Under the pieces are notes generated by a model. The model saw only the letters and a program-made list of their open reading frames with translations. It ran no database searches and had not been told where the DNA came from. The translations under genes were made by a program, and so were the position numbers. A stretch of 52,313 bases of DNA from an uncultured bacterium (lineage in GTDB: Bacteria > Actinomycetota > Coriobacteriia > Coriobacteriales > Coriobacteriaceae): assembly GCA_905214425.1 (NCBI GenBank), contig CAJMLY010000014.1:1-52313 (forward strand). Reading direction: 5' to 3'. Below, one piece after another: positions 1-9,099 of this stretch; position 1 is the stretch's first letter; the number at the start of each line of letters is the position of its first letter.

Positions 1-33
1 CATTTAAGTCTGTCCCCAATGAGTGCCCAATGA

Positions 34-1035
34 CTAGTAGTAGGCCCACATGGCTTCGATTTCGTTGAGGACTTCTACGACGCCCCAGCGGCGAGCGCTG
101 CGGCTTTGCGAGTTGGGGTCGTAGACTCCCACCTGATCGGCATCGTCGATGCCCCAGAGCACGATATAGTGTCCAACGCTGGTAAAGGTGCCGGGGCGAA
201 CCGATGCGATGATGGGCGCACCCGAGCGCAGCGCCTGGGTGATGGAGCTGCGATCGATATGGAGCTCCGTTGCGTTAAGGCCCAGCTGCCATGCGCCGCG
301 CGTCATAAATGACCATTCGGTGGCGCCGGTGGGGGCATAGTTGCCCGCCTCGGAAAGGGCGCACATATCGACCGGCGTCTTATCGGTGTGGCCGGTCTTA
401 AAGATATAGACCATGGTGAGGCAAGTGGGACCGCAAGCGTTTTCGCGAATAGTGCCACCGGCATAGGGCAGCTCCGACCATGCGGGGTCAATTTGGTAGA
501 TGTGGGGCATGGTGCCGGCCTGCCATTGCGAGCGTGGGGTCGAGAACGCAAAGGAGTAACCGGGCGCGACGGGAGCTTTAAGCAGCTTGTCCTCGGCAGT
601 GGGCTCAAGACCGGCTGATCCGTGCGAGATACAGGATCCCAAAAACACAAAGACGAGGCAGGCGGCAATGGAGCAAAGCGCAAGGCGTAGGCGGCGGGCC
701 GGAAGTGCGTGGCTTGTGGTGTGCGACGCGGGGCGAGGGGCGGAATTGCCGCGGTTGCGTTGAGGTCGCGAAAAGGAGCGCTTAACGTAGTAGTCGGTCG
801 TACGGCAATCGTAGCGGCGCGGCTGCGATGTGTCGATCTGGCGTTGGCGTGCGCTCGTGCTCACGCGGTCTGACTGCTGCACGGTACGGCTTTGTTGCCG
901 CGAAGAAGCCCCGAGTTGCTCTTGGGGGCGCTGCGGGTTGCCGTTGTCGGAGGTGCTTCTGGGCGTTGGCGTGGTGCGGCCGGCAAGGCGCACGCTTTGT
1001 GGCCGTTGGTCGCCGTCATTGTATCCGTATGCCAT
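34..1035 (-). CDS. Membrane-anchored C39-like cysteine peptidase family protein
   Basis: Protein of 333 residues. Residues 1-115 are a hydrophilic, Gln/Arg/Ser-rich, probably disordered segment. A hydrophobic stretch at about 117-136 would anchor it in the membrane with the C-terminal domain outside. The C-terminal 150 residues fit the papain-like C39 family: Cys201 in ENACGPTC, His289 in GHYIVLWG and Asp306 in VYDPNS make a plausible catalytic triad. C39-like domains cleave peptides or bind them; the substrate here is unknown. I chose the ATG at 1035 because AAGGTG lies six bases upstream; a GTG at 1044 would add three residues. The stop codon falls inside a short repeat motif (GTCCCCAAT...GACTAG) at the window edge. 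The gene stands alone, divergent from the permease gene. Confidence 0.8.
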   Translation of the reverse strand: MAYGYNDGDQRPQSVRLAGRTTPTPRSTSDNGNPQRPQEQLGASSRQQSRTVQQSDRVSTSARQRQIDTSQPRRYDCRTTDYYVKRSFSRPQRNRGNSAPRPASHTTSHALPARRLRLALCSIAACLVFVFLGSCISHGSAGLEPTAEDKLLKAPVAPGYSFAFSTPRSQWQAGTMPHIYQIDPAWSELPYAGGTIRENACGPTCLTMVYIFKTGHTDKTPVDMCALSEAGNYAPTGATEWSFMTRGAWQLGLNATELHIDRSSITQALRSGAPIIASVRPGTFTSVGHYIVLWGIDDADQVGVYDPNSQSRSARRWGVVEVLNEIEAMWAYY

Positions 1036-1044
1036 TCGAATCAC

Positions 1045-1390
1045 CTTGCCTCATGTGTAACTTGTCTATCCTACATAAAAAGATGCACGACACATGGGTA
1101 TGTGCGCCAAAAGCCTGACAAATGGTATGAACGTTGCCGCGCCGCGCGCCAAGCGTCACGGCAACAGGTATTCAAAAGCAGGCAAGATGAAAGCGTCCAA
1201 GACGAATGACGTCTCCCGCCGTTCGTCCCAAAAACGGTGCCGCTCGTTTTGCAGTTCTGCCTTCGGTCGAGCTGCGAGCGGCGCTGCTGCGCCAAGGCCG
1301 TATCTTAAAGCCATGGAATAAAAGCGCGCGGCAAAACGGACCGCGCAAGGGGTGACGCCAAGGGGCGTCAAAAAGGAAAGGAGGGGAACA
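1045..1390. other. Divergent intergenic region with two leader hairpins
   Basis: This 346-base gap separates the divergent peptidase and permease genes. I see no convincing gene; a 75-codon frame at 1094-1321 has no good ribosome site and no recognisable domain. Just before the permease ribosome site are two short hairpins: GCGCGG (1326-1331) with CCGCGC (1341-1346), and GACGCC (1354-1359) with GGCGTC (1364-1369). Neither has a T run, so they look like leader structures rather than terminators. Confidence 0.4.
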
Positions 1391-2842
1391 ATGGCGGACA
1401 AGAATGCAGAAGTTGCAGTCGAGGATAACGGCGGCATGAAGAAAACGCTTTCGCTCTGGAACTTCTTCACCATCGGTTTCGGTGCCATCATCGGTACCGG
1501 TTGGGTTCTGCAGGTCGGCGACTGGATGGTCGTGGGCGGCGGTCCCGTTCCCGCTATGATCGCATTCCTCTTGGGTGCAATCTTCCTCGTGCCCGTCGGA
1601 GCTGTTTTCGGTGAGCTCACGGCTGCTATCCCCATCTCGGGCGGCATCGTCGAGTATGTCGATCGTAGCTTTGGCCGTACGATGAGCTACATCACCGGCT
1701 GGCTCCTGGCCCTGGGCAACGGCATCCTGTGCCCGTGGGAGGCAATCGCTATCTCGACCCTCGTGTCCGAGATGTTCGGCAGCCTGCCCGGTCTTGAGTG
1801 GCTGCGTGCCGTCAAGCTCTATACCATCCTGGGCGCCGACGTTTACCTGTTCCCGACGCTGATCGCGCTCGGCTTTGCAGTCTACGTCATCTTCCTCAAC
1901 TTCCGCGGTGCCAGCTCGGCCGCCAAGCTCCAGGCCTTCCTGACCAAGGCCCTGCTCTGCGGCATGCTGCTCGCCATGGGCGTCTCGCTGTTCACCGGTT
2001 CGCCGGAACACGCCATGCCCGTGTTCTCCCAGGTCACCGGCGCTGGTGGCGGCAAGCCCGCTACCGAGGGCACCAGCCTGTTCGCCGGCATCGTGTCGGT
2101 CCTGGTTCTGACCCCGTTCTTCTACGCCGGTTTCGACACCATTCCTCAGCAGGCTGAGGAAGCAGCCGAGGGCCTCAACTGGAACAAGTTCGGCAAGATC
2201 ATCTCCCTAGCCCTGCTGGCCGCAGGCGGCTTCTACATGGTCTGCATCTACTCGTTCGGCACCATCCTCGACTGGCATGAGTTTGTTAAGAGCCCGGTTC
2301 CCGCGCTTGCCTGCCTCAAGGGCATCAACATGCTCCTGTACCTGGCCATGCTCGTCATCGCCACGCTTGGACCCATGGGCCCGATGAACTCCTTCTACGG
2401 CGCCACGAGCCGCATCATGCTCGCCATGGGCCGCAAGGGCCAGCTGCCCGAGAAGTTCGCCGAGGTCGATCCCAAGTCCGGCGCTCCCAAGCTCGCCTGC
2501 GTCGTCCTGGGCGTCATCACCGTCATCGGTCCGTTCCTGGGCAAGAACATGCTCATTCCTCTGACCAACGTGTCGGCCCTCGCCTTCATCTTCTCCTGCG
2601 GCATGGTCGCCCTCGCTTGCCTGCGCATGCGCTTCACCGAGCCCGACCTGCCTCGTCCCTACGAGGTGCCCGGCGGCAAGTTTGGCATCTGCCTCGCTGT
2701 CGCTGCCTGCGCCGTCATCATCGGGCTGCTCGTGATTCCGTTCTCTCCCGCCTCCCTCAACATGGTGGAGTGGAGCATCGTGATCGGCTGGCTGGCCATT
2801 GGCCTGGCTCTTATGGCCTTTACCAATTCCCGCAAAAAGTAG
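1391..2842 (+). CDS. APC-superfamily amino acid permease
   Basis: A 483-residue membrane protein with about 12 hydrophobic segments. The first helix carries FFTIGFGAIIGTGW, matching the substrate-binding glycine-rich turn of APC transporters. It probably imports an amino acid, small peptide or amine by secondary transport; the substrate cannot be read from sequence. The start is the ATG at 1391, which follows a strong ribosome site (AAAGGAGGGG); an in-frame upstream ATG at 1352 lies within a hairpin and lacks one. The amidohydrolase gene follows 131 bases later, which suggests that the permease brings in the amidohydrolase substrate. Confidence 0.88.
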   Translation: MADKNAEVAVEDNGGMKKTLSLWNFFTIGFGAIIGTGWVLQVGDWMVVGGGPVPAMIAFLLGAIFLVPVGAVFGELTAAIPISGGIVEYVDRSFGRTMSYITGWLLALGNGILCPWEAIAISTLVSEMFGSLPGLEWLRAVKLYTILGADVYLFPTLIALGFAVYVIFLNFRGASSAAKLQAFLTKALLCGMLLAMGVSLFTGSPEHAMPVFSQVTGAGGGKPATEGTSLFAGIVSVLVLTPFFYAGFDTIPQQAEEAAEGLNWNKFGKIISLALLAAGGFYMVCIYSFGTILDWHEFVKSPVPALACLKGINMLLYLAMLVIATLGPMGPMNSFYGATSRIMLAMGRKGQLPEKFAEVDPKSGAPKLACVVLGVITVIGPFLGKNMLIPLTNVSALAFIFSCGMVALACLRMRFTEPDLPRPYEVPGGKFGICLAVAACAVIIGLLVIPFSPASLNMVEWSIVIGWLAIGLALMAFTNSRKK

Positions 2843-2862
2843 CGCCTAGCCGGGGCGGATCG

Positions 2863-2943
2863 GGTGCGCGGGATCCTCTCTTCCGCGCACCGAACCCGGC
2901 ACCACTTGGGTAGTTTTGTGAGGCCTTAACCCAACACGGCCTC
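2863..2943 (+). other. Two intercistronic hairpins between permease and amidohydrolase
   Basis: GGTGCGCGG (2863-2871) pairs with CCGCGCACC (2883-2891), and GAGGCC (2920-2925) pairs with GGCCTC (2938-2943). Neither is followed by a T run, so these are not clear terminators. They may protect or separate the two halves of one transcript. Confidence 0.5.
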
Positions 2944-2973
2944 GCCCACTATATGGATCCATAAGGAGGAACC

Positions 2974-4251
2974 ATGTCCACTAAGTATGCAATCGTTGGC
3001 GGCAAGCTCATCGACGGTACCGGTGCCGAGCCGGTCGAGAACTCCCTCGTTCTCGTCGACGACAACGGCAAGATCGAGTACGCCGGCACTATGCAGGACC
3101 TTCCCGAGGGCGTTGAGGTTATCGACGCCGCCGGCAAGACCGTCCTTCCCGGCCTGATCGACACCCACCTGCACTTCTCGGGCAACCTGACCGACGATGA
3201 CACCGATTGGGTCATGCAGCCGCTCCTCGAGAAGCAGGCCGTTGCCGTCAAGCAGGCCTACGACTGCCTCACCCACGGCCTCACCACCGTCTGCGAGATC
3301 GGCCGCTTTGGTATCCAGATCCGTGACTGCATCGACAAGGGCGTCTTTAAGGGGCCGCGCGTTCTGGCCACCGGCCTGGGCTTCTGCCGTGTTGCCGGTC
3401 ACGGTGACTCCCACCACTGCAGCCAGGAGCTCAACAAGGAATCGCACCCCTGGGGCGATCAGGTCGACGGTCCTTGGGATCTGCGCAAGGCCGTCCGTCG
3501 TCGCCTGCGCGAGAACCCCGATGCCATCAAGATCTGGGCTACCGGTGGCGGCATCTGGCGCTGGGACTCCGGTCGCGACCAGCACTATTGCTCCGAGGAG
3601 ATCCAGGCCGTGATCGAAGAGGCCAAGTTGGTCGGCATCCCCGTGTGGAGCCACTGCTACAACAACCACGCCGCTGCCTACGATTCCGTCCGCTTTGGCT
3701 GCGAGCAGCTGATTCACGGCTTCGATATCGATGAGCGCACCATGGACCTCATGGCCGAGCAGGGCACCTTCTTCACGCCGACGATCGCCTTCCTGCCCAC
3801 CTGGTACGCCACCTATCCGCCCGTCTACGTCCCCGAGCTGCACGACAAGTACGAGGGCACCCTGGTCGAGAAGGAGCTGCAGCGCAACTACGACTGCCTG
3901 CGCGAGGCCAAGAAGCGCGGCGTCGTCATGACGATCGGCTCCGACTCCTTCTCCTTCGTCACCCCGTACGGCACCTGCTCCATCGAGGAGATGTACGAGT
4001 TTGTCGACAAGATCGGCTTCACCCCGGTCGAGACCATCACCTGCGCCACCCTCAACGGTGCCAAGATGTGCCACATCGAGGACGAGACCGGTTCCATCGA
4101 GGCCGGCAAGTGCGCCGACCTGCTGGTCGTCAACGGTGACGTCGCCGCCGACATCCACGTGCTCAACACCGACAACATGGACGTCATCATGAAGGACGGC
4201 TGGATCGTCGAGGCTGGCACCTTTGGCGAGGCCAACAAATACAGCGCCTAA
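2974..4251 (+). CDS. Metal-dependent amidohydrolase (Xaa-Pro dipeptidase / imidazolonepropionase-like)
   Basis: A 425-residue cytoplasmic enzyme of the amidohydrolase superfamily, probably binuclear. Visible ligands are His65 and His67 (DTHLHF), Lys186 in the AIKIWATGGG motif (the position usually carbamylated to bridge two metals), His227 (WSHCYN), His248 (LIHGFDID) and Asp324 (GSDSF). The IKxxATGG signature is typical of the branch acting on small peptides such as Xaa-Pro or Xaa-Arg dipeptides. Residues 1-55 and about 370-425 form the small beta-sandwich domain. The start has a clear AAGGAGG site. Next to the APC permease, it likely hydrolyses the imported compound. The exact substrate is not determined. 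Confidence 0.85.
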   Translation: MSTKYAIVGGKLIDGTGAEPVENSLVLVDDNGKIEYAGTMQDLPEGVEVIDAAGKTVLPGLIDTHLHFSGNLTDDDTDWVMQPLLEKQAVAVKQAYDCLTHGLTTVCEIGRFGIQIRDCIDKGVFKGPRVLATGLGFCRVAGHGDSHHCSQELNKESHPWGDQVDGPWDLRKAVRRRLRENPDAIKIWATGGGIWRWDSGRDQHYCSEEIQAVIEEAKLVGIPVWSHCYNNHAAAYDSVRFGCEQLIHGFDIDERTMDLMAEQGTFFTPTIAFLPTWYATYPPVYVPELHDKYEGTLVEKELQRNYDCLREAKKRGVVMTIGSDSFSFVTPYGTCSIEEMYEFVDKIGFTPVETITCATLNGAKMCHIEDETGSIEAGKCADLLVVNGDVAADIHVLNTDNMDVIMKDGWIVEAGTFGEANKYSA

Positions 4252-4309
4252 GATACCGTTTGTCGATGGCTGGATGTAAAACACAGTTTTTGATTGCATA
4301 ATGCAATGG

Positions 4310-4335
4310 AGAGGGTCGCTTGCGGCCCTCTTTAT
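4310..4335 (+). terminator. Intrinsic terminator after the amidohydrolase gene
   Basis: AGAGGG (4310-4315) pairs with CCCTCT (4326-4331), followed by TTATT. An inner CGC/GCG pair can extend the stem. Its position inside a possible longer N-terminus of the kinase gene argues that the kinase starts downstream. Confidence 0.6.
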
Positions 4336-4369
4336 TGCTATGGGGTGCGTCAGTAAGAAGGAGATGACG

Positions 4370-5755
4370 GTGGATCTCAATAGGCTGATTCTGGGCAAGA
4401 GCTACAACTCTACCAAGGTCTTTCGTACCGCTCAGCATGTGGTTCAAGCCATCTTGCTCGGTATTGTCGTTCCGCTGCTTATCCTGCTGCTCATCTGGGA
4501 TCTAACCGATAATCCCAATCCCGTTCCGGCCGTTGTCGTCATTGCCGGCTTGGTCATGCTGTGCTTCTTCTTCTCGTACGTCTTTGTCGTTCCCGACGAC
4601 CTCACATCGAGCGCTACCGACCGCACGCTCGCCATCGCGTCGAAAATATTCGCCTACACGTCGCGCGGCCTTACGCCCGAAGCTGCCCTGGGCGCCTCTA
4701 AGATCATCCTGTCCGAAACCATCGCCTCTGCCATCTGCTTTACCGACGGCAAGCAGGTGTTGGCAAGCTGGGGCGAGGACTCGGCAAAATGCCCCGCGGG
4801 CACCCCGGTGGTGCTGCGGACCACGCTCAATGTGATCAACAGCGGTGAGCAAAGCGTTTTCTCGCGCGATGCCTCGACCGAGACGGGTGGCTATTTTCCC
4901 CGCCTGCGCGCCGGTATTGTCGCACCGCTTACCGTGCGCGGGCATTGCGTGGGTACGCTCGAGCTGTACTATCCCCGCCTGAGCAGCATCGATATGCGCC
5001 AGACGGCGTTAGCCTCGGGCTTTGCCGATCTCATTTCCACGCAGCTCGCCAGCTTTGAGCTCGAGCGCCAGGACGAGCTTACGGCCCGCGTGGAGCTGCG
5101 CGCCCTGCAGTCGCAGGTCGACCCGCATTTTCTGTTCAATACCATCAGCACGATCGTGTCGCTCGTGCGAACCGAGCCCGACAAGGCGCGATCGCTGCTG
5201 ATCGACTTTTCCAATTACTATCGTCAGACGCTTTCTGACTCCGATACGCTCACCACGCTCGAGCATGAGGTGGAACAGGGCACTCGTTATATCAATCTTA
5301 TGCAGGCCCGGTATGGCGACGGCCGTCTGCGCGTTTCGGTCGACATCGACTTTGAGGTGCGCGACAGCATGGTGCCGCCGTTTATCTTACAGCCGCTGCT
5401 CGAAAACTGCATCAAGCATGCCCAGCGCGAGACCGAGCCGCTTTCTATTCGTGTTGGGGCTTTTGAGACCGATGACGGTCTGGAGATCATCGTCGAAGAT
5501 GACGGCATCGGTATGAGCGAAGAAGTCTGCGCGCACCTGTTTGAGCAGCATCGCCGAGAGGAGCCCGAGAGCATTACCGCCGACGGCTCCATCAAGCGAG
5601 GCTGCGGCCTGGCGCTCTTCAACGTGCTTCAGCGCATCCATTTCTTTTACGGGGAAGATTCTGGCATGCGCGTGAAGTCCCAGGAGGGCGTGGGGACGCA
5701 GGTCATCGTCGAGCTGAACGGCGAGCCGCATGAGCCGGCGCCGATGAAGGTGTAG
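4370..5755 (+). CDS. LytS-type sensor histidine kinase (first pair)
   Basis: A 461-residue sensor kinase. Two hydrophobic segments at about 24-43 and 53-74 form a hairpin in the membrane. Residues 85-205 look like a GAF-like sensor region. The His_kinase domain carries His253 in SQVDPHFLFNTISTI, and the HATPase domain has the N box (QPLLENCIKHA) and G box (VEDDGIGMS). It should autophosphorylate and pass phosphate to the LytTR regulator 39 bases downstream. I chose the GTG at 4370 because AAGGAG sits six bases upstream; the ATG at 4364 abuts that site and longer forms run through a terminator. It is a paralogue of the kinase at 10284-11627, sharing a similar layout and conserved blocks (LASGFA...STQLA, PHFLFNT). 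Confidence 0.88.
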   Translation: MDLNRLILGKSYNSTKVFRTAQHVVQAILLGIVVPLLILLLIWDLTDNPNPVPAVVVIAGLVMLCFFFSYVFVVPDDLTSSATDRTLAIASKIFAYTSRGLTPEAALGASKIILSETIASAICFTDGKQVLASWGEDSAKCPAGTPVVLRTTLNVINSGEQSVFSRDASTETGGYFPRLRAGIVAPLTVRGHCVGTLELYYPRLSSIDMRQTALASGFADLISTQLASFELERQDELTARVELRALQSQVDPHFLFNTISTIVSLVRTEPDKARSLLIDFSNYYRQTLSDSDTLTTLEHEVEQGTRYINLMQARYGDGRLRVSVDIDFEVRDSMVPPFILQPLLENCIKHAQRETEPLSIRVGAFETDDGLEIIVEDDGIGMSEEVCAHLFEQHRREEPESITADGSIKRGCGLALFNVLQRIHFFYGEDSGMRVKSQEGVGTQVIVELNGEPHEPAPMKV

Positions 5756-5794
5756 CGCGCGGTTGGATTGAGAGAAAAAAGAGGGGAAGCGCAT

Positions 5795-6529
5795 ATGTCC
5801 GAGGGATGGAACATCTTGGTGGTTGATGACGAGCCTCCTATTAGGGCTGAGCTACGTTATCTGCTGGAAAAGGATGCACGTGTGGGACAGATTGCCGAGG
5901 CGGGCAATGTCACCGAGGCCGTGGAGTCGATTCTGTCGAACAAGCCCGACGTGCTGTTTTTGGATATCACGATGCCCGGCCGCTCGGGAATTGAGCTAGC
6001 CGAGACCCTGCAAAACCTAAAGACGCCGCCGGTGGTGGTGTTTGTGACGGCGTTTGCAGAGTTCGCGGCCGACGCGTATAACCTCGATGCTGTCGACTAT
6101 GTCGTCAAGCCGGTCGAGGATGCCCGCCTGTCAAAGGCGCTCGACAAGATCGAAACCGCCCTGGGTGTTCGCCGCGCTGTCCATACCCCGCGCCAGCCCC
6201 TTCGCCTGACGGTGGACCGCGGGGGTAAAAAGGTGTTCATCCCCGTGGCGGATGTCTGCTACTTTGAGGCGCGTGCCGATTTTTGCAACGCCGTCTGCGC
6301 CGAGGGAACATATCTGATTAATGAGTCGATCTCTTCGCTCGAACGTCGCTTGGGCTCCGAGGGCTTTATCCGCGTCCATCGCAGCTATCTGGTCAATTTG
6401 GAAGACGTGCACAATGTTGAGATTGGCTCCACGGGGTTGATGGAGCTCAGGCTCGACCGCGTGAGCTCGACGGTGCCGGTGTCCCGTCGTCGTGCCGCCG
6501 AGGTCAAGTCGCACCTGGGGCTTGCGTAA
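5795..6529 (+). CDS. LytTR-family response regulator (first pair)
   Basis: A 244-residue regulator. The receiver domain (about 5-120) has acidic residues in VVDDEPP, the phosphoacceptor Asp57 (LFLDITMPG), Thr85 and Lys105 (VVKPVED). The C-terminal LytTR DNA-binding domain (about 145-243) contains the typical stretches CYFEAR and FIRVHRSYLVN. The ATG at 5795 follows AAGAGGGG; a TTG further upstream is less likely. It pairs with the kinase just before it. Known LytTR targets include murein hydrolase, uptake and bacteriocin genes. The permease and amidohydrolase upstream are candidate targets, by position only. Confidence 0.9.
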   Translation: MSEGWNILVVDDEPPIRAELRYLLEKDARVGQIAEAGNVTEAVESILSNKPDVLFLDITMPGRSGIELAETLQNLKTPPVVVFVTAFAEFAADAYNLDAVDYVVKPVEDARLSKALDKIETALGVRRAVHTPRQPLRLTVDRGGKKVFIPVADVCYFEARADFCNAVCAEGTYLINESISSLERRLGSEGFIRVHRSYLVNLEDVHNVEIGSTGLMELRLDRVSSTVPVSRRRAAEVKSHLGLA

Positions 6530-6621
6530 GAGGCTTGCGTGCCGTCGTTTACCATCGCAGGTTTGGTATGGGCGCGCGGTGGGCATAATGGGTGGCATCG
6601 AATGAAATCGAAAGGATCATT

Positions 6622-7566
6622 ATGCCCGCGCTTATCACCCATCATCTGTTTGGCGAGGAAAGCATCGACCGTCTTCCGCAGGGCGTCATCACGTCCGATG
6701 AAGAGCGCATTGCCTTTATCTTGGGCAACCAAGGCCCCGACCCGTTTTTCTTTCACATTCTGACACCGCGTGTTTCCGACTGCGCGCTGCTGGCTCAGGT
6801 CATGCACCGCTCGCACATGTCGCGCCAGTTCTCGTGCCTGCGCGATGGCGTGTCGCACCTGCAGCCGCGCGATGCCAATCTGGGTCGCGCGTTTGCGCTG
6901 GGCCTGCTGTCGCACTATGTGCTCGACCGCAATGCCCATCCCTTTGTCTACGAGCAGCAGTTTGGCATTGTTGAGTCCGACCCCGAGCTCGAGGCTTCGG
7001 GCAGTCAAGTTCACGCCGTGCTCGAAAGCGACCTGGACGTGCTGATGCTGCAGCTTAAACGTGACGGGGCCACGGTCGAGGATTATCCGCCGGCGGGCGA
7101 GATCGTCACTACCGACCGCATCAATCGCGTTGCCGGCGTGCTGATGAGCTACGTCGCCGGGCGCGTGTACGGTATCGACATCCCGGCGGGGGAGTACGCC
7201 GGCGCCGTAGCCGACATGCAGCTGCTCTACCGTACTATCGAGCCGGCCGGTTCGGCCAAGACGCGCGCGATTGCCCTGCTCGAGGGCTTGGTGCACGATT
7301 ATTCGCTGCTCGACGGCCTTGCGCACCGCGTGACGACCGAGCTGCCCGAGCGTACCGGCAACCTGGGCCACTTGGCATGGAAGAACCCCTTTACTGATGA
7401 AGTCTCGACCGAGAGTTTCCCCGAGGTCTTTGACCGCGCGCTGGTCGATTACGGGTGCACGGTCGCACGTTTTATCGAGACCGGTGACATGGATGCCGTG
7501 ACCGGTCACGTCAACTACAGCGGTCGCGTGCTCGAAGCCGATGAGGAGTTCGACCGCGAGGAATAG
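6622..7566 (+). CDS. Zinc-dependent phospholipase C-like protein
   Basis: A 314-residue protein whose N-terminal 120 residues match the zinc-dependent phospholipase C fold. The His/Asp pattern is visible: ITHHLFGEE, GNQGPDPFFFH, then GLLSHYVLDRNAHPFVYE. In the family these bind two or three zinc ions and hydrolyse phospholipids. There is no signal peptide, so a cytoplasmic role or a different phosphodiester substrate is likely. The C-terminal half has no motif I recognise. The ATG at 6622 has a GAAAGGA site; an upstream GTG at 6592 has none. It stands alone between the first two-component pair and a transporter. Confidence 0.75.
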   Translation: MPALITHHLFGEESIDRLPQGVITSDEERIAFILGNQGPDPFFFHILTPRVSDCALLAQVMHRSHMSRQFSCLRDGVSHLQPRDANLGRAFALGLLSHYVLDRNAHPFVYEQQFGIVESDPELEASGSQVHAVLESDLDVLMLQLKRDGATVEDYPPAGEIVTTDRINRVAGVLMSYVAGRVYGIDIPAGEYAGAVADMQLLYRTIEPAGSAKTRAIALLEGLVHDYSLLDGLAHRVTTELPERTGNLGHLAWKNPFTDEVSTESFPEVFDRALVDYGCTVARFIETGDMDAVTGHVNYSGRVLEADEEFDREE

Positions 7567-7667
7567 GGCCCGTGCGTGCCCCTTTGCCGAATCCTTACCG
7601 GCGGTTCTGGACAATTGGGGTACGATGAACTAACTGCATATCGGGCGAATACGAAGGGTCCCTGTCC

Positions 7668-8918
7668 ATGAAATACACCAAGCTCGAGCGTAACTGGGTT
7701 ATGTATGATGTGGGCAATTCGGCCCTCGTGCTGCTCAATACCTCGGTGGTGCCCATTTACTTTAACGCCATCAATACCGGCGCTTCCTCGGCCGATTTGG
7801 TGGTCGCCTGGGGCAATGCGCAGACGATCGCCTCGCTGGTCATCGCCATGCTCATGCCCATTCTGGGCGCACTTGCCGACTACGCCGGCAACAAGATCAA
7901 GTTCTTCTTGGGCTTCTTCCTCACGGGCCTGGTTCTTTGCCTGGCGCAGGCTATCCCAATGTCCGCCATGGCATTTTTGACCGTGTACGTGCTGTGCACC
8001 ATCGGCCTTAACTCTTCTATGACGTTCTACGACGCCATGCTGCCCGACATTACGACCGACGAGCGCATGGACGCCGTGTCCAGCTCGGGCTATGCCTGGG
8101 GCTATATCGGTTCCACCGTGCCGTTCGTCATCTGCCTGGCGCTCATCATGGGTGGCCCCGCTCTTGGCGTCCCCACCATGCTGGCAACGCGTCTGTCGTT
8201 TATCATCACTGGTGCCTGGTGGCTCATCTTTACCCTGCCGCTCATTCGCACCTATAAGCAAAAGTACGGTCGCGAGCGCGGTCCCGAGGACACTATCGGC
8301 CACATCGTGGGCGGTGTGTTCTCCGAGGTCGGACACACCATGCGCGAGATCGCCCACAACAAGACCGTGCTGGTCTACATGATCGCGTTCTTCTTCTACA
8401 TCGACGGTGTGCACACGGTCATTTCCATGGCAACCAGCTACGGCTCGGCTCTGGGTATCGATTCGACCCAGCTGGTGCTGGCGCTGCTCGTCACGCAGTT
8501 TGTGGCCTTTCCGTCCGCCATCATCTACGGCAAGCTCGCCGGACGCGTGGGCACGCTCAACATGATTCTGGTGGCGGTCGCCGCCTACATGGGCATTGTG
8601 CTGTTCGCCGCGTTCTTCCTAAAGACCGCCTTTGAGTTCTGGGTGCTTGCCATTATGGTCGGCCTGTTCCAGGGCGGCGTGCAAGCGCTCAGCCGTAGCT
8701 ACTTTGGCCGCATTATCCCTAAAGAAAAATCCAACGAGTACTACGGCTTCTTTGACATCTTTGGTCGTTATGCAAGCGTCATGGGCACCTTTCTAGTGTC
8801 GGTCGTCACCTCGCTGACCGGCAACCCGTCGCTGGGCGTCCTTTCCATTGGCGTGCTGCTGGTTGTTGGCTTTATGCTGCTGGTCCGCCTGTCCCGCATG
8901 ACTCAGGCGGCAGCGTAA
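7668..8918 (+). CDS. UMF1-family MFS transporter (Atg22-like)
   Basis: A 416-residue membrane protein with about 12 transmembrane segments. The N-terminal MYDVGNSALVLL and the SSGYAWGYIGSTVPF stretch are hallmarks of the UMF1/Atg22 branch of the major facilitator superfamily. Yeast Atg22 releases amino acids from the vacuole; bacterial members have no settled substrate. A GSALGIDSTQLV loop and a C-terminal IIPKEKSNEYYGFFDIFGRY segment complete the match. The ATG at 7668 has only a modest ribosome site. It appears monocistronic. Confidence 0.85.
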   Translation: MKYTKLERNWVMYDVGNSALVLLNTSVVPIYFNAINTGASSADLVVAWGNAQTIASLVIAMLMPILGALADYAGNKIKFFLGFFLTGLVLCLAQAIPMSAMAFLTVYVLCTIGLNSSMTFYDAMLPDITTDERMDAVSSSGYAWGYIGSTVPFVICLALIMGGPALGVPTMLATRLSFIITGAWWLIFTLPLIRTYKQKYGRERGPEDTIGHIVGGVFSEVGHTMREIAHNKTVLVYMIAFFFYIDGVHTVISMATSYGSALGIDSTQLVLALLVTQFVAFPSAIIYGKLAGRVGTLNMILVAVAAYMGIVLFAAFFLKTAFEFWVLAIMVGLFQGGVQALSRSYFGRIIPKEKSNEYYGFFDIFGRYASVMGTFLVSVVTSLTGNPSLGVLSIGVLLVVGFMLLVRLSRMTQAAA

Positions 8919-9042
8919 GGCAACCGGGCTCAGTACAGCAATTGTGCCTATCTACAGTACTCTTTTGGAAGTAGCCGCATAAATCATTCTGACTTCCGAG
9001 CAATGTTTAGCCCAAGTGGGTATGATGGAATCAGCTAGGTCG

Positions 9043-9078
9043 CGGGGCGTCGCCTGTGTTTGGCGGCGCCCCGTTTTT
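9043..9078 (+). terminator. Terminator-like hairpin in front of the glycosyltransferase gene
   Basis: CGGGGCGTCGCC (9043-9054) pairs with GGCGGCGCCCCG (9062-9073) with one T-G wobble, followed by TTTTT. It ends 22 bases before the glycosyltransferase start codon and about 125 bases after the transporter stop, so it could be a late terminator or a leader attenuator. Confidence 0.65.
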
Positions 9079-9099
9079 GTGTTGCAAGGAGGGTAAGGC

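Noticed and set aside
1094..1321. Possible 75-codon gene before the permease
   Set aside because: No ribosome site, basic low-complexity product, no recognisable family; more likely leader sequence.
4301..4369. Longer N-terminus of the first sensor kinase
   Set aside because: It would run through a terminator hairpin, and the GTG at 4370 has the well-spaced ribosome site.
2926..4398. Open frame of 490 codons opposite the amidohydrolase
   Set aside because: Composition (long runs of Val, Gly, Asp) is that of a GC-rich antisense frame; the plus-strand enzyme has all metal ligands.
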